Part shown: piece by piece, positions 1-8,338 of the stretch
How positions within the stretch are numbered: position 1 is the first letter of the stretch
Layout of the letters: each line of letters opens with the position of its first letter
From: Maricaulis sp965242785
Lineage (GTDB): Bacteria; Pseudomonadota; Alphaproteobacteria; Caulobacterales; Maricaulaceae
Length of the DNA: 64,000 nt
NCBI GenBank assembly: GCA_965242785.1
Contig: CBDETA010000004.1
Coordinates: 1,488,001 to 1,552,000, forward strand
Direction of reading: 5' to 3'
Notes under the pieces: generated by a model
The model's database searches: none
What the model was told of the DNA's origin: nothing
Seen by the model: only the letters and a program-made list of their open reading frames with translations
Program-made: the position numbers and the translations under genes

Positions 1-891
1 CTCGGTGTGGTCATCTACCTCTTGATGATGGCGACCGCCTTCATGGGCTATGTGCTGCCGTGGGGCCAGATGTCCTACTGGGGTGCCATGGTGATCACCA
101 ACCTGATCGGTGCGCTGCCCTTCATCGGCGATGCGATCCGCGAATGGCTGTGGGGCGGCTTCTCGGTCGGCCAGGCCACGCTGAACCGCTTCTTCTCACT
201 GCACTACCTGCTGCCCTTCGTGATCGCCGGCGTGGTCGGCCTGCACATCTGGGCGCTGCACGTGCCGGGCAATGGCAACCCGACCGGGATCGACATCAAG
301 GACCCGAAGAAGGACGCGCTGCCCTTCCACCCGTACTACACGGTGAAGGACGGCTTCGCGATCATCGTCTACCTGATGATCTTCGCCCTGTTCGTGTTCT
401 ACATGCCGGGCGTGCTGGGCCATGCCGACAACTATATCGAGGCCAACCCGCTCTCGACGCCGGCGCACATCGTGCCTGAATGGTATTTTCTGCCCTTCTA
501 CGCGATCCTGCGGGCGGTCACGTTCGACATCGGTCCGATTGACGCCAAGCTGGGCGGCGTGCTGGCCATGTTCGGCGCCATTGCGATCCTGTTCATCCTG
601 CCCTGGCTGGACACGTCCAAGGTGCGCTCCATGCGCTACCGTCCGCTGACCCGCTGGTTCTTCATCTTCTTCGTGATTACCGCCCTGGGCCTTGGCTGGT
701 GCGGTGCGAAGAACCCGGACGACTACGTGTTCGGCATGGAAGGCTTCAAGTTCCTGTATCTGGGCCAGTTCCTGACCCTGTACTACTTCGCCTACTTCGT
801 GGTGATCCTGCCGGTGCTCGGGATTATCGAGAAACCGAAGGAACGGCCGGTCTCGATCGAGGCGTCCGTCCTCGGCAATGACAAGTCCTAA
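1..891 (+). CDS. petB: Cytochrome b of the bc1 complex (5' end outside window)
   Basis: This is the C-terminal part of cytochrome b, the membrane core of the ubiquinol-cytochrome c oxidoreductase. The reading frame is open from base 1, so the N-terminal heme-binding helices lie upstream of the window. The Qo-site PEWY motif is encoded at 475-486, inside the typical segment of that loop, and several hydrophobic helices follow, including the final pair before the stop. It is followed after 15 bases by cytochrome c1, the usual order Rieske protein, cytochrome b, cytochrome c1. Identity is secure; only the length is incomplete. Confidence 0.97.
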   Translation, partial: LGVVIYLLMMATAFMGYVLPWGQMSYWGAMVITNLIGALPFIGDAIREWLWGGFSVGQATLNRFFSLHYLLPFVIAGVVGLHIWALHVPGNGNPTGIDIKDPKKDALPFHPYYTVKDGFAIIVYLMIFALFVFYMPGVLGHADNYIEANPLSTPAHIVPEWYFLPFYAILRAVTFDIGPIDAKLGGVLAMFGAIAILFILPWLDTSKVRSMRYRPLTRWFFIFFVITALGLGWCGAKNPDDYVFGMEGFKFLYLGQFLTLYYFAYFVVILPVLGIIEKPKERPVSIEASVLGNDKS

Positions 892-906
892 GGGAGCGAC
901 GAGATC

Positions 907-1710
907 ATGACGATGACCCGTATTTTCGCCGCGGCCCTCGTGGCTCTGGGCCTGACCGGCGCCGCCTCGGCGCTGGAGGGTGAGGCCCGTCACGCGCACG
1001 CCCACCACTGGCACCATGACGGCCCGTTCGGCACGTTCGACGACGCCGCCGTGCAGCGCGGCTTCCAAGTCTACCAGGAAGTCTGTGCCTCCTGTCACTC
1101 CATGGACCTGATGCGCTTCCGCAATCTGGGCCAGCGCGGTGGCCCGTTCGAATCGGAACAGTTTCCGAACCCGAACGACAATCCGGTGGTGATGCAGATC
1201 GCGGCCGGTTACCAGGTTTGGCACCCGGAGCCGAATGAAGACGGCGACATGTACCAGCGTGCCGGTCTGCCGTCCGATGCCTTCCCGGCACCGTTCGCCA
1301 ACGAGCAGCAGGCCCGCGCCTCCAATGGCGGCGCCTATCCGCCGGACCTGTCGCTGATCGTCAAGGCCCGTCACAACGGCGCCAACTACATCTACGCCCT
1401 GCTGACCGGCTATGAGGAAGCGCCGCACGACGGCGAACTCGGGCCGGGCCAGTACTACAACCCGTATTTCGAGGGCGGCGCCATCGCCATGGCACCGCCG
1501 CTGTCGGAAGGCATGGTGACCTATGTCGACGGGACGGAAGCCTCGGTCGAACAGATGGCTGAGGATGTCGTCACCTTCCTGGTCTGGGCCGGTGACCCGC
1601 ACATGGAAACCCGCAAGCAGATGGGTTTCATGGTGCTGGTCTTCCTCTTCATCTTCGCCGTGCTCGTCTATCTGGCCTACCGCCAGGTCTGGGCGAACGT
1701 GAAGCACTAG
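907..1710 (+). CDS. petC: Cytochrome c1 of the bc1 complex
   Basis: The 267-residue protein carries electrons from the Rieske centre to soluble cytochrome c. It has an N-terminal signal peptide (hydrophobic to about residue 22), a single CxxCH heme motif at residues 60-64 (CASCH, bases 1084-1098) and a C-terminal membrane anchor at about 238-257. The stretch PPDLSLIVKARH is typical of the family. The ATG at 907 follows a GGGAGC element; an ATG two codons later is possible. The gene is co-directional with the cytochrome b gene and ends just before a strong terminator, so it closes the operon. Confidence 0.97.
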   Translation: MTMTRIFAAALVALGLTGAASALEGEARHAHAHHWHHDGPFGTFDDAAVQRGFQVYQEVCASCHSMDLMRFRNLGQRGGPFESEQFPNPNDNPVVMQIAAGYQVWHPEPNEDGDMYQRAGLPSDAFPAPFANEQQARASNGGAYPPDLSLIVKARHNGANYIYALLTGYEEAPHDGELGPGQYYNPYFEGGAIAMAPPLSEGMVTYVDGTEASVEQMAEDVVTFLVWAGDPHMETRKQMGFMVLVFLFIFAVLVYLAYRQVWANVKH

Positions 1711-1736
1711 GCGACTGGCCTGGATTGAATTCAAGA

Positions 1737-1767
1737 GGCCGCGGGCGACATCGTCCGCGGCCTTTTT
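1737..1767 (+). terminator. Rho-independent terminator of the bc1 operon
   Basis: Perfect 8-bp stem GGCCGCGG (1737-1744) with CCGCGGCC (1755-1762), a 10-base loop and a run of five T at 1763-1767. It lies 27 bases after the cytochrome c1 stop and only 16 bases before the next gene, so that gene would need read-through or a promoter overlapping this element. Confidence 0.9.
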
Positions 1768-1782
1768 GCTTGGAAGCACACC

Positions 1783-2670
1783 ATGACCCATTGGACCCTC
1801 GGCATCATCGGCGGATCCGGCCTTTACGCCCTGGACGGGCTGGAAGACGTTCATTCGGAGGCCATCGAGACGCCCTGGGGCGCACCGTCTGCGCCGCTGA
1901 CGCGCGGGCGATTGAACGGGGTCGAGCTGGTCTTCCTGCCGCGCCATGGCACCGGGCATGCCCTGCCGCCGTCCGACATCCCGTTCCGGGCCAATATCGC
2001 AGCGCTGAAAATAGCCGGCTGCACCGACCTCCTGTCGATCTCGGCCTGCGGTTCGCTGCGCGAGCATCTGGCGCCGGGACATTTCGTCATGGTCGACCAG
2101 TATGTCGATCGCACCGACGGGCGGGCGCGCAGCTTTTTCGGTCCCGGATGCGTGGCGCATGTACCGCTGGCCCAGCCGGTGTGTTCGCGCCTGGCCGGCC
2201 TGGCGGCGGACGCCGCGGATGCCGAAGCCATCCCCGTCCAGCGCGGCGGCACCTATCTGGTGATGGAGGGGCCGCAGTTTTCCACCCGCGCGGAAAGCGA
2301 GCTCTACCGGCAATGGGGCATGGATGTGATCGGCATGACCAACATGCCCGAGGCACGCCTCGCCCGGGAAGCCGAGTTGCCCTACGCCTCGGTGGCCATG
2401 GTGACCGATTATGACTGCTGGCATGACGACGAGGCCAGCGTCGACGTCGCCGCCGTGCTGCGCGTGATGCAGGACAATACGGCCCGGGCAAAACGCCTGC
2501 TGGCGCGCCTGACCGGGCAGCTGGCACACACGCCCCGCACCCCGTCGCCCGACGGAATCGAGACGGTGCTGGACACCGCGCTGATCACGCCGCCCGGCGC
2601 GCGTGACGCTGAACTTGTGGCACGTCTGTCCGGTCTGCTGCCGCGCGTGTTTTCCTCCGACCTCGCCTGA
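1783..2670 (+). CDS. mtnP: S-methyl-5'-thioadenosine phosphorylase
   Basis: This enzyme splits methylthioadenosine with phosphate into adenine and methylthioribose-1-phosphate, recycling the by-product of polyamine synthesis. The N-terminal phosphate-site motif GIIGGSGLY is at residues 7-15, and the segment GMTNMPEARLAREAEL followed by TDYDCW is the signature separating MTA phosphorylases from purine nucleoside phosphorylases. Length 295 is normal, with a slightly long C-terminal tail. An adenine phosphoribosyltransferase that could reuse its product lies about 2.8 kb downstream, an inference about pathway only. Confidence 0.95.
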   Translation: MTHWTLGIIGGSGLYALDGLEDVHSEAIETPWGAPSAPLTRGRLNGVELVFLPRHGTGHALPPSDIPFRANIAALKIAGCTDLLSISACGSLREHLAPGHFVMVDQYVDRTDGRARSFFGPGCVAHVPLAQPVCSRLAGLAADAADAEAIPVQRGGTYLVMEGPQFSTRAESELYRQWGMDVIGMTNMPEARLAREAELPYASVAMVTDYDCWHDDEASVDVAAVLRVMQDNTARAKRLLARLTGQLAHTPRTPSPDGIETVLDTALITPPGARDAELVARLSGLLPRVFSSDLA

Positions 2671-2713
2671 TTGTCACTGGACGGCTCAGGGGCGCACTGG
2701 CTAGGCTGGGCGC

Positions 2714-3466
2714 ATGACATGGCGAATGCTCGGACTGTCCGGACTGTTGAGCCTCTGCCTGTCGCTGCCAGCCTGGGCCGGCAGCGAGGCCATCCGCTAT
2801 GAACCCCTGGACGACATTCGCTACGACATCACCCGCGAGGGTGTGCTGCAGCTGTTGTGCCGCGACCCGCTGACGGGACAGCACTTCCTCAGCCGGGTGG
2901 TCGTGCTGCAAAACCCGGATCCGGACGCCGATACCGACATTCTTCTGGGCACGCGCCACGCCCTGTTCGCTTCCGGCCGTCAGCGCGATTGCCGGGTGCG
3001 CGGCGTCCCCGAGGAAGTCGGCCATATCACCGGGGTTTCGGCGGGCAAGCCCCATGCGGGGGATGCGACGGACTTCAGCCAGGACTGGGCCATCCTGCAG
3101 ACCCGCGAACGCCTTCCCGAGGGCGTGCGGCGTCTGCGCGTGCTGGCGGCTTCCGGCGAGGCGCACGGCGCGCTGACCTTCCTGCGCCGACCGGTGGATG
3201 GCGAACACTGCCGCTTGCCGGACGGCCCGCACCATCTCAGCGATCCGGCCCTGATCTTCCATGATTGCGCCAGCCGGGCCGGTCTGTCCGGCACCCCGCT
3301 GGTCACCCAGATCAATGGTGAGGCTTTCATCGTCGCGCTGCATGTCGGGCGCTTTTACCTCGCCGAGGAAGAGGGCCAGGAATATGGCGTGGCGCGGCTG
3401 GTAAACGGTGAATTTCTGGATGCGCTGAGCGCGGTTCTCGCCGAGAGCCGCCGCCAACAGCGCTGA
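2714..3466 (+). CDS. Secreted trypsin-like (S1-fold) serine peptidase, probable
   Basis: A signal peptide covers about residues 1-22 (cleavage after AWAG or AWA). The mature part shows a possible trypsin-type triad in the right order: His82 in TRHALFA, Asp124 in QDWAIL and Ser192 in GLSGTPL, which resembles the GxSGSP nucleophile segment. Six cysteines could form disulphides in the periplasm. The 250-residue length fits a single S1 domain with no PDZ domain. It stands between mtnP and an LprI-like gene, all on the same strand. Substrate is unknown; a catalytically weak homologue cannot be excluded. Confidence 0.6.
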   Translation: MTWRMLGLSGLLSLCLSLPAWAGSEAIRYEPLDDIRYDITREGVLQLLCRDPLTGQHFLSRVVVLQNPDPDADTDILLGTRHALFASGRQRDCRVRGVPEEVGHITGVSAGKPHAGDATDFSQDWAILQTRERLPEGVRRLRVLAASGEAHGALTFLRRPVDGEHCRLPDGPHHLSDPALIFHDCASRAGLSGTPLVTQINGEAFIVALHVGRFYLAEEEGQEYGVARLVNGEFLDALSAVLAESRRQQR

Positions 3467-3530
3467 CAGGACTTTTCCCCTCCGGTTCGCTCGTCCATAA
3501 AGGCGAACCGAGAGGATAGGGGTGTTTTCC

Positions 3531-3929
3531 ATGGTTTCCGTGTTCCTGGTGGCTGCCGGCCTGGTGGCGGCTCAGCCTGGTCCGGTCGAATTGCCGCGAC
3601 CGGCCATCGAATGTGCCGAGCATCTGACCGACTGGCGTGCCCGCCGGTCCTGCCTGCGCAACCTGCTGTCGGCGGCGGAGGATGAACTGGCCGCGGCCGT
3701 GCGGGCGGCCGGCGAGGAGGCCGCGATGTCGGACCTCGATTCCGGTGGCCAGTTTGGCGCCGAACGTCTGCTGGACACGGCCCAGGCGGCCTGGTCGCAA
3801 TACCGGGATGCCGAGTGTGACCGCCGCGGCGCATTGATGTTCATTTCCGACCAGTCCCGCGAGGAGATCGGCCTGGATTGCCGGATCAGCCTGACCCGGG
3901 CACGCACCCGTGAACTGCGCGAGATGTGA
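3531..3929 (+). CDS. LprI-like (DUF1311) small secreted protein
   Basis: A 132-residue protein with a signal peptide (MVSVFLVAAGLVAAQP) and four cysteines spaced as in the LprI/DUF1311 family, whose Mycobacterium member inhibits lysozyme. The helical segment around LLDTAQAAWSQYRDAECDR is the recognisable family core. I chose the ATG at 3531, eight bases after a GGGG element; a GTG at 3522 would add three residues. Its stop codon overlaps a possible GTG of the next gene. Function in this organism is unknown; a periplasmic role is inferred. Confidence 0.7.
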   Translation: MVSVFLVAAGLVAAQPGPVELPRPAIECAEHLTDWRARRSCLRNLLSAAEDELAAAVRAAGEEAAMSDLDSGGQFGAERLLDTAQAAWSQYRDAECDRRGALMFISDQSREEIGLDCRISLTRARTRELREM

Positions 3930-3931
3930 CC

Positions 3932-4573
3932 ATGGACCAACCGATCCTGCACATCGGCAATAAGCGGTTCTCCAGCTGGTCCCTGCGGGCATGGCTGGTG
4001 CTGCGCAAGGCCGGCATCGATTTCCGTGAAGACCTGATCCCGCTCTACGACGATGACACGCGAGCGCGCCTGGCGGCCCTTTCACCGGGGGCGACCGTAC
4101 CGGCGCTGACGTTCAGTGAAGCTGTGATGTGGGATTCGCTGGCGATTGCAGAATGGGCCGCCGAACAGGTGCCGACCCTGTGGCCGGATGAGCCGGGCCG
4201 CCGTGCCCTGGCCCGGGCCGCGGTGGCGCGCATGCATTCCGGTTTTGCCGCCCTGCGCGAGCAATGCCCGATGGATGTTGCGCGCCGGCCCCAGGTGATT
4301 GCGTTGAGCGAGGCGACCCGCTCCGATGTGGCGGCGTTGCAAGCGCTCTGGCACGATGTGGGGTCGGTGGACGGGCCCTTCCTGTTCGGGCGCTGGAGCA
4401 TTGCCGACGCATTCTTTACCCCGGTGGCCGTGCGCTTTCGCAGCTATGACATTCCGCTGCACGCGGACGCCCAGGCCTATTGCGATGCCCTGCTGGCCGA
4501 TAAAGACTATCTGGACTGGCAATCGGCGGGCCTCGCCGAAACCCTAGCCAACCCGTATGAACCCGCGAACTGA
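3932..4573 (+). CDS. Glutathione S-transferase family protein
   Basis: The N-terminal thioredoxin-like half contains the glutathione-site pattern IGNKRFSSWSLRAWLVL (catalytic Ser likely in the SSWS stretch), then the turn PGATVPAL and WDSLAIAEWAAE, followed by an all-helical C-terminal half. Length of about 213 residues is standard. The ATG at 3932 has a GAG element nine bases upstream; a GTG at 3926 overlapping the preceding stop is an alternative. The enzyme probably conjugates glutathione to electrophiles, but the substrate cannot be told. It sits between the LprI-like gene and apt in a run of co-directional genes. Confidence 0.88.
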   Translation: MDQPILHIGNKRFSSWSLRAWLVLRKAGIDFREDLIPLYDDDTRARLAALSPGATVPALTFSEAVMWDSLAIAEWAAEQVPTLWPDEPGRRALARAAVARMHSGFAALREQCPMDVARRPQVIALSEATRSDVAALQALWHDVGSVDGPFLFGRWSIADAFFTPVAVRFRSYDIPLHADAQAYCDALLADKDYLDWQSAGLAETLANPYEPAN

Positions 4574-4594
4574 GCGCCAAGGGACCGACACGCC

Positions 4595-5122
4595 ATGGAC
4601 CTGAAATCCGCCATCCGCACCATTCCGGACTATCCCAAGCCGGGCATCATGTTCCGTGACGTGACGACGCTGATCGGCGATGCCCGGGCGTTCCGGATGG
4701 CGATCGACCGCATGGTCCAGCCTTGGGCCGGGGCCAAGATCGACCGGGTGGCGGGCACCGAAGCCCGGGGTTTCATCCTGGGCGGGGCGGTGGCGCACCA
4801 GCTGTCGGTGGGTTTCACGCCCGTGCGCAAGAAGGGCAAGCTGCCCTATCGCACGATCCGGGAAACCTATGAGCTGGAATATGGCGAGGACGCCATCGAG
4901 ATCCATGTCGATGCCGTGCAGGAAGGCGACCGGGTGTTGCTGGTGGACGATCTGATCGCCACCGGCGGCACGGCGGAAGCCTCGATCAAACTCTTGCAGC
5001 GCGCCGGTGCGACCGTGGTGGGCGCCGCCTTTGTCATCGACCTGCCTGATCTGGGCGGAGCGAAACGGATCGAGGAATTGGGCGTGCCGGTCTCCAGCCT
5101 GGTGGCGTACGAGGGCGAATAG
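4595..5122 (+). CDS. apt: Adenine phosphoribosyltransferase
   Basis: Salvages adenine with PRPP to AMP. The 13-residue PRPP-binding motif VLLVDDLIATGGT is at residues 114-126, and the N-terminal part (IRTIPDYPKPGIMFRDVT) is the conserved start of bacterial Apt. Length of 175 residues is normal. It follows the GST gene by 21 bases and precedes a membrane-protein gene by 14 bases, so it is likely co-transcribed with both. Adenine from the upstream MTA phosphorylase is a plausible substrate source. Confidence 0.97.
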   Translation: MDLKSAIRTIPDYPKPGIMFRDVTTLIGDARAFRMAIDRMVQPWAGAKIDRVAGTEARGFILGGAVAHQLSVGFTPVRKKGKLPYRTIRETYELEYGEDAIEIHVDAVQEGDRVLLVDDLIATGGTAEASIKLLQRAGATVVGAAFVIDLPDLGGAKRIEELGVPVSSLVAYEGE

Positions 5123-5136
5123 GCCGGAGGACCGCC

Positions 5137-5793
5137 ATGTTTGTCGGGCATTACGGGCCGGCTCTTGCCGGCAAGGCGGTCGCCAGAACGGTGCCCCTGT
5201 GGGTGCTCTTCCTCGCCGTTCAGCTGGTGGATGTGGCCTGGGGCGTGTTTGTCGCCCACGGGATCGAGCATGTCCGCATCGTTCCGGGCTTTACCGACGC
5301 CAACGCGCTGGACCTCTATGACATGCCGCTGACGCATTCCCTGCCGGGCGCCCTGGCCTGGTCGCTGGCGGCCGGCCTGATCTATGCGGTCTGGGCGCGG
5401 CAGCAAAGGCGGCTGGGCGGTCTGGTCGTCGGCCTGGCCGTGTTCTCGCACTGGCTGACGGATCTGATCGTCCATGTCCCGGATTTGCCGCTCTGGCCGG
5501 GTGGGCCGGAAGTGGGGCTGGGGCTGTGGAACCATTACCCGCTCGCCCTGGCTGTCGAGATGGCCTTACTCGCCGGCGGGTTTTGGCTTTATCTGCGGGT
5601 GACTGAGGCGAAGGGGCTTGTGGGACGGATCTGGCCCTGGGGCCTGTTTGCCCTGCTTGCCGGTGCGGAATATGCCAATCACACAATGCCCCTGCCCGAA
5701 AGCGTGGCCCAGGCGGGCTATACGGCCGCGGCCACCTTCCTGTTCATCACAGGCCTGGCGGCAATCTGTGACCTGACCCGGCGACCGCGCTGA
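5137..5793 (+). CDS. Polytopic membrane protein, possible YdjM/DUF457-like metal-dependent hydrolase
   Basis: A 218-residue protein with five or six hydrophobic segments. It starts MFVGHYGPALAGKA and carries conserved-looking His/Asp clusters near membrane faces: GHYGP, THSLPGALAWS and SHWLTDLIVHVPD. Such His/Asp pairs occur in the YdjM/DUF457 membrane hydrolase group, so that assignment is possible, but activity and substrate are unknown. It is the last gene of the LprI-GST-apt run, with a GGAGG element just before its ATG. Confidence 0.6.
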   Translation: MFVGHYGPALAGKAVARTVPLWVLFLAVQLVDVAWGVFVAHGIEHVRIVPGFTDANALDLYDMPLTHSLPGALAWSLAAGLIYAVWARQQRRLGGLVVGLAVFSHWLTDLIVHVPDLPLWPGGPEVGLGLWNHYPLALAVEMALLAGGFWLYLRVTEAKGLVGRIWPWGLFALLAGAEYANHTMPLPESVAQAGYTAAATFLFITGLAAICDLTRRPR

Positions 5794-5830
5794 CGAAAAC
5801 CCCCGCACCGGGGTTTCGGGGGTTCCGTCA
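5792..5830. terminator. Hairpin between convergent genes
   Basis: AACCCCCG (5798-5805) pairs with CGGGGGTT (5817-5824), and the flanking GAC/GTC bases extend the stem. It lies between the ends of the membrane-protein gene and the opposing carboxypeptidase gene and probably ends transcription from both sides; no long T run is present. Confidence 0.5.
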
Positions 5831-5848
5831 GGGCGATGAGGCCGGGCT

Positions 5849-7327
5849 TCAGTTCGCAATCAGTTCACGGACATCCTGGCTGAAGGTCACCAGGGACGGT
5901 TCGTGGATGTACATCATGTGGCCGGCTTCATAATAGGTGAAGGTGACCCGGTCCTGGTCGAAGCCCGGCTGGTTGAACATCAGCTCGGCCGCAAAGAAGG
6001 GCGTGGCCAGGTCGTAATAGCCCTGGGCGACCAGCACTTCGAGATCCGAATTCTGGCGCATGGCACGGGCGATCCACGGGGCGACATTGATGTAATTGTT
6101 GTTGCCCGAGCGGCCGGCATCCCAGTTCCAGCCGCGCACGCCGCCAATGGTGGAATAATAGTCGGTGATGTCGACACCCAGCGTGCGGCCGAAATAGTCC
6201 AGCATGGAGGCGGTAAAGGAGCCGTCGATGCCGTAGAAGCTGGGATCGGTCTCCGGCGTGTCGCCGACACCATCCACTTCAACGCCGGTGAAACGGCTGT
6301 CCAGACGTCCGACCGACAGGCCCTCATCGCGGCGCAGCTCGCGCTGGAAGCGCTGCAGCGAGACGCGCATGTTGGCGCGGCGCAGGAAGTTTTCGCTCAG
6401 GCCGGTGAAGCGGGAAAGCTCGGCGATGACGCGGGCCTCGCGCTCGGCCGGCAGGGTCACGCCATACATCAGCGCCGGCATGTATTCCTCGATGGCGAAG
6501 GTGCGGGCCTCGGCGAGGAAGGCCTCGATATCATTGTTCCAGGCGGACCGGTCGACCTTGCCGTGATACCAGGCGGTCGCCGCATAGCCCGGCATCAGGC
6601 CGACATAGCCGATATCATTGCCGTCCGACGTGTCGTCATAGCGAAAGTCCAGCACGGTGGAGATCAGGGCGACGCCATTGATCGCCACATCGGTATAGCT
6701 GCCTTCCAGCTGGTTCAGCAGCGCGCCGATGCGCAGCGTGCCATAGCTCTCGCCCAGAAGGTATTTCGGCGAGTTCCAGCGGCGGTTTTCCGACAGCCAG
6801 ATGCGGATGAACTGGGCCAGGCTCTCGGCATCCTCGTTGACGCCCCAGAAATCATCGCCCTCGGCCTCGCCGATGGCGCGGCTCCAGCCGGTGCCGACCG
6901 GATCGACGAAGACCAGATCGGCGACGTCGAGGATGGAGTGGACATTCTCGACGATGTCATAGGGTGCCGCGCCGTCATCCACCGCGTCCGGCAGGGACAG
7001 GCGCTGGGGTCCGAAGACGCCCATGTGCAGCCACAGGCTGGCCGAGCCCGGACCGCCATTGAAGACGAAGGCGACGGGGCGGGTGCGCGGATCGGTGGTG
7101 CCGTCGGCGATATAGGTGGTGGAGAAGATCGCCGCGGTGGGATTGCCGTCGGCATCGCGCAGGAAGGTCTCGCCGGCGGTGGCGGTATAGCGGATGCGCT
7201 GACCGTTCACGGTGACCTGGCCGCGGCTTTCATAGCTGCGCGGTTCATCGCTCTCCGGCGCGCCCTGGGCGAGAGCGGGAAGCGAAAGACTGGCGGCCAT
7301 CACGGCCGTGGCAAGCAATCTGAACAT
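5849..7327 (-). CDS. Secreted serine carboxypeptidase (peptidase family S10)
   Basis: A 492-residue exported peptidase. The start at 7327 begins a clear signal peptide (MFRLLATAVMAASLSLPALAQ); the frame is open further upstream but without a signal. The oxyanion segment NGGPGSASLW is at about residues 90-99, the nucleophile motif GESYG at 192-196 (Ser194), and the acidic and His residues lie in GYYDLATPFF and EAGHMMYIH near the C terminus, the order expected for S10. It probably trims C-terminal residues from peptides in the periplasm or outside the cell. It is a single gene, divergent from rlmJ. Confidence 0.92.
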   Translation of the reverse strand: MFRLLATAVMAASLSLPALAQGAPESDEPRSYESRGQVTVNGQRIRYTATAGETFLRDADGNPTAAIFSTTYIADGTTDPRTRPVAFVFNGGPGSASLWLHMGVFGPQRLSLPDAVDDGAAPYDIVENVHSILDVADLVFVDPVGTGWSRAIGEAEGDDFWGVNEDAESLAQFIRIWLSENRRWNSPKYLLGESYGTLRIGALLNQLEGSYTDVAINGVALISTVLDFRYDDTSDGNDIGYVGLMPGYAATAWYHGKVDRSAWNNDIEAFLAEARTFAIEEYMPALMYGVTLPAEREARVIAELSRFTGLSENFLRRANMRVSLQRFQRELRRDEGLSVGRLDSRFTGVEVDGVGDTPETDPSFYGIDGSFTASMLDYFGRTLGVDITDYYSTIGGVRGWNWDAGRSGNNNYINVAPWIARAMRQNSDLEVLVAQGYYDLATPFFAAELMFNQPGFDQDRVTFTYYEAGHMMYIHEPSLVTFSQDVRELIAN

Positions 7328-7440
7328 GGTGGTTCCCCGAATTGTGTTTGACCGGAGACTAGGGTTGCGACCGCCGGTGGGGAAGGGGGCAAGGTGCAAG
7401 CCTCTTGGGGGCGGACGCGGAATGCGCTAAGGGCTCGGCC

Positions 7441-8334
7441 ATGAATTACCGCCACGCTTTCCACGCCGGAAACTTTGCAGACGTGCTCAAGCATTGTGTG
7501 CTTGCGCTCTGCCTCGACCATCTCAAGACCAAGCCCAAGCCCTTCCGTGTCATCGACACGCATGCCGGCATCGGCGGCTATGACCTCACCGCCAGCGAGG
7601 CCCAGCGCTCGCCGGAATGGAAGGACGGGGTCGGCCGCCTGCTCGAAGCCGACATGCCGGAGGCCGTGGCCGAGGTCCTGGCGCCCTATCTGGACGTCAT
7701 CCGGGCGATGAACCCCAAGGGCATGATGCAATACCCCGGCTCGCCGGAAATCTCCGCCCGCCTGGCCCGCAGCGATGACCGCATCCATCTGTGCGAACTG
7801 CACGAGAAGGACAGCCAGACGCTGGACAACCGCTATCGCCGCGATGCGCGGGTGAAGGTGGAACGCCGCGATGGCTACAAGGCGCTGAAATCCCTGCTGC
7901 CGCCGAAGGAAAAGCGCGGCCTGGTGCTGATCGATCCGCCCTTCGAGGACAAGGACGAGCTGGCCCACATGGCCGAGGCGATCACCGGTTCGCTGAAACT
8001 CTGGCCGACCGGCACCTATATCTTCTGGCGCTCGCTGAAAAATCTCTGGGCCGCCGACCGCTTCGACAACGGCCTGGCCGAATGGCTGATCGCCGATCAG
8101 GGCCTGGAGCCGGAAAAGATCCTGCGCGCCGATCTGTGGGTGCGCGACCTGGCCAGCGAGGGCAAGCTGGCGGGCGCCGGCGTGGTCATCGTCAACCCGC
8201 CCTTCACGCTGGAAGAGAAGCTTTTGACCTTGCTGCCCTGGCTGGCCGACCTTCTGGCACAGGGGGATGGCTATGGCTGGCGGGTCGATGGCGCGCTGAC
8301 CGACGAGGACCTGGAAGAGGCCGACGAGGAGTAG
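7441..8334 (+). CDS. rlmJ: 23S rRNA (adenine-2030-N6)-methyltransferase
   Basis: The protein starts MNYRHAFHAGNFADVLKH, the signature beginning of RlmJ (DUF519), and has the amino-methyltransferase catalytic motif DPPF at residues 165-168. It methylates A2030 (E. coli numbering) of 23S rRNA using S-adenosylmethionine. The 297-residue length is slightly longer than in E. coli, with an acidic C-terminal tail. I placed the start at 7441 because the conserved N terminus begins there; twelve upstream in-frame codons are unlikely to be used. Confidence 0.95.
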   Translation: MNYRHAFHAGNFADVLKHCVLALCLDHLKTKPKPFRVIDTHAGIGGYDLTASEAQRSPEWKDGVGRLLEADMPEAVAEVLAPYLDVIRAMNPKGMMQYPGSPEISARLARSDDRIHLCELHEKDSQTLDNRYRRDARVKVERRDGYKALKSLLPPKEKRGLVLIDPPFEDKDELAHMAEAITGSLKLWPTGTYIFWRSLKNLWAADRFDNGLAEWLIADQGLEPEKILRADLWVRDLASEGKLAGAGVVIVNPPFTLEEKLLTLLPWLADLLAQGDGYGWRVDGALTDEDLEEADEE

Positions 8335-8338
8335 GCCG

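Noticed and set aside
196..2529. A very long open frame on the minus strand opposite the cytochrome and mtnP genes
   Set aside because: It is antisense to three secure genes, has biased His/Gly/Arg-rich composition and no domain; such shadow frames are common at high GC.
5903..7351. 482-codon plus-strand open frame opposite the S10 peptidase
   Set aside because: The opposite strand encodes an S10 peptidase with signal peptide and full active site; this frame has no recognisable domain.
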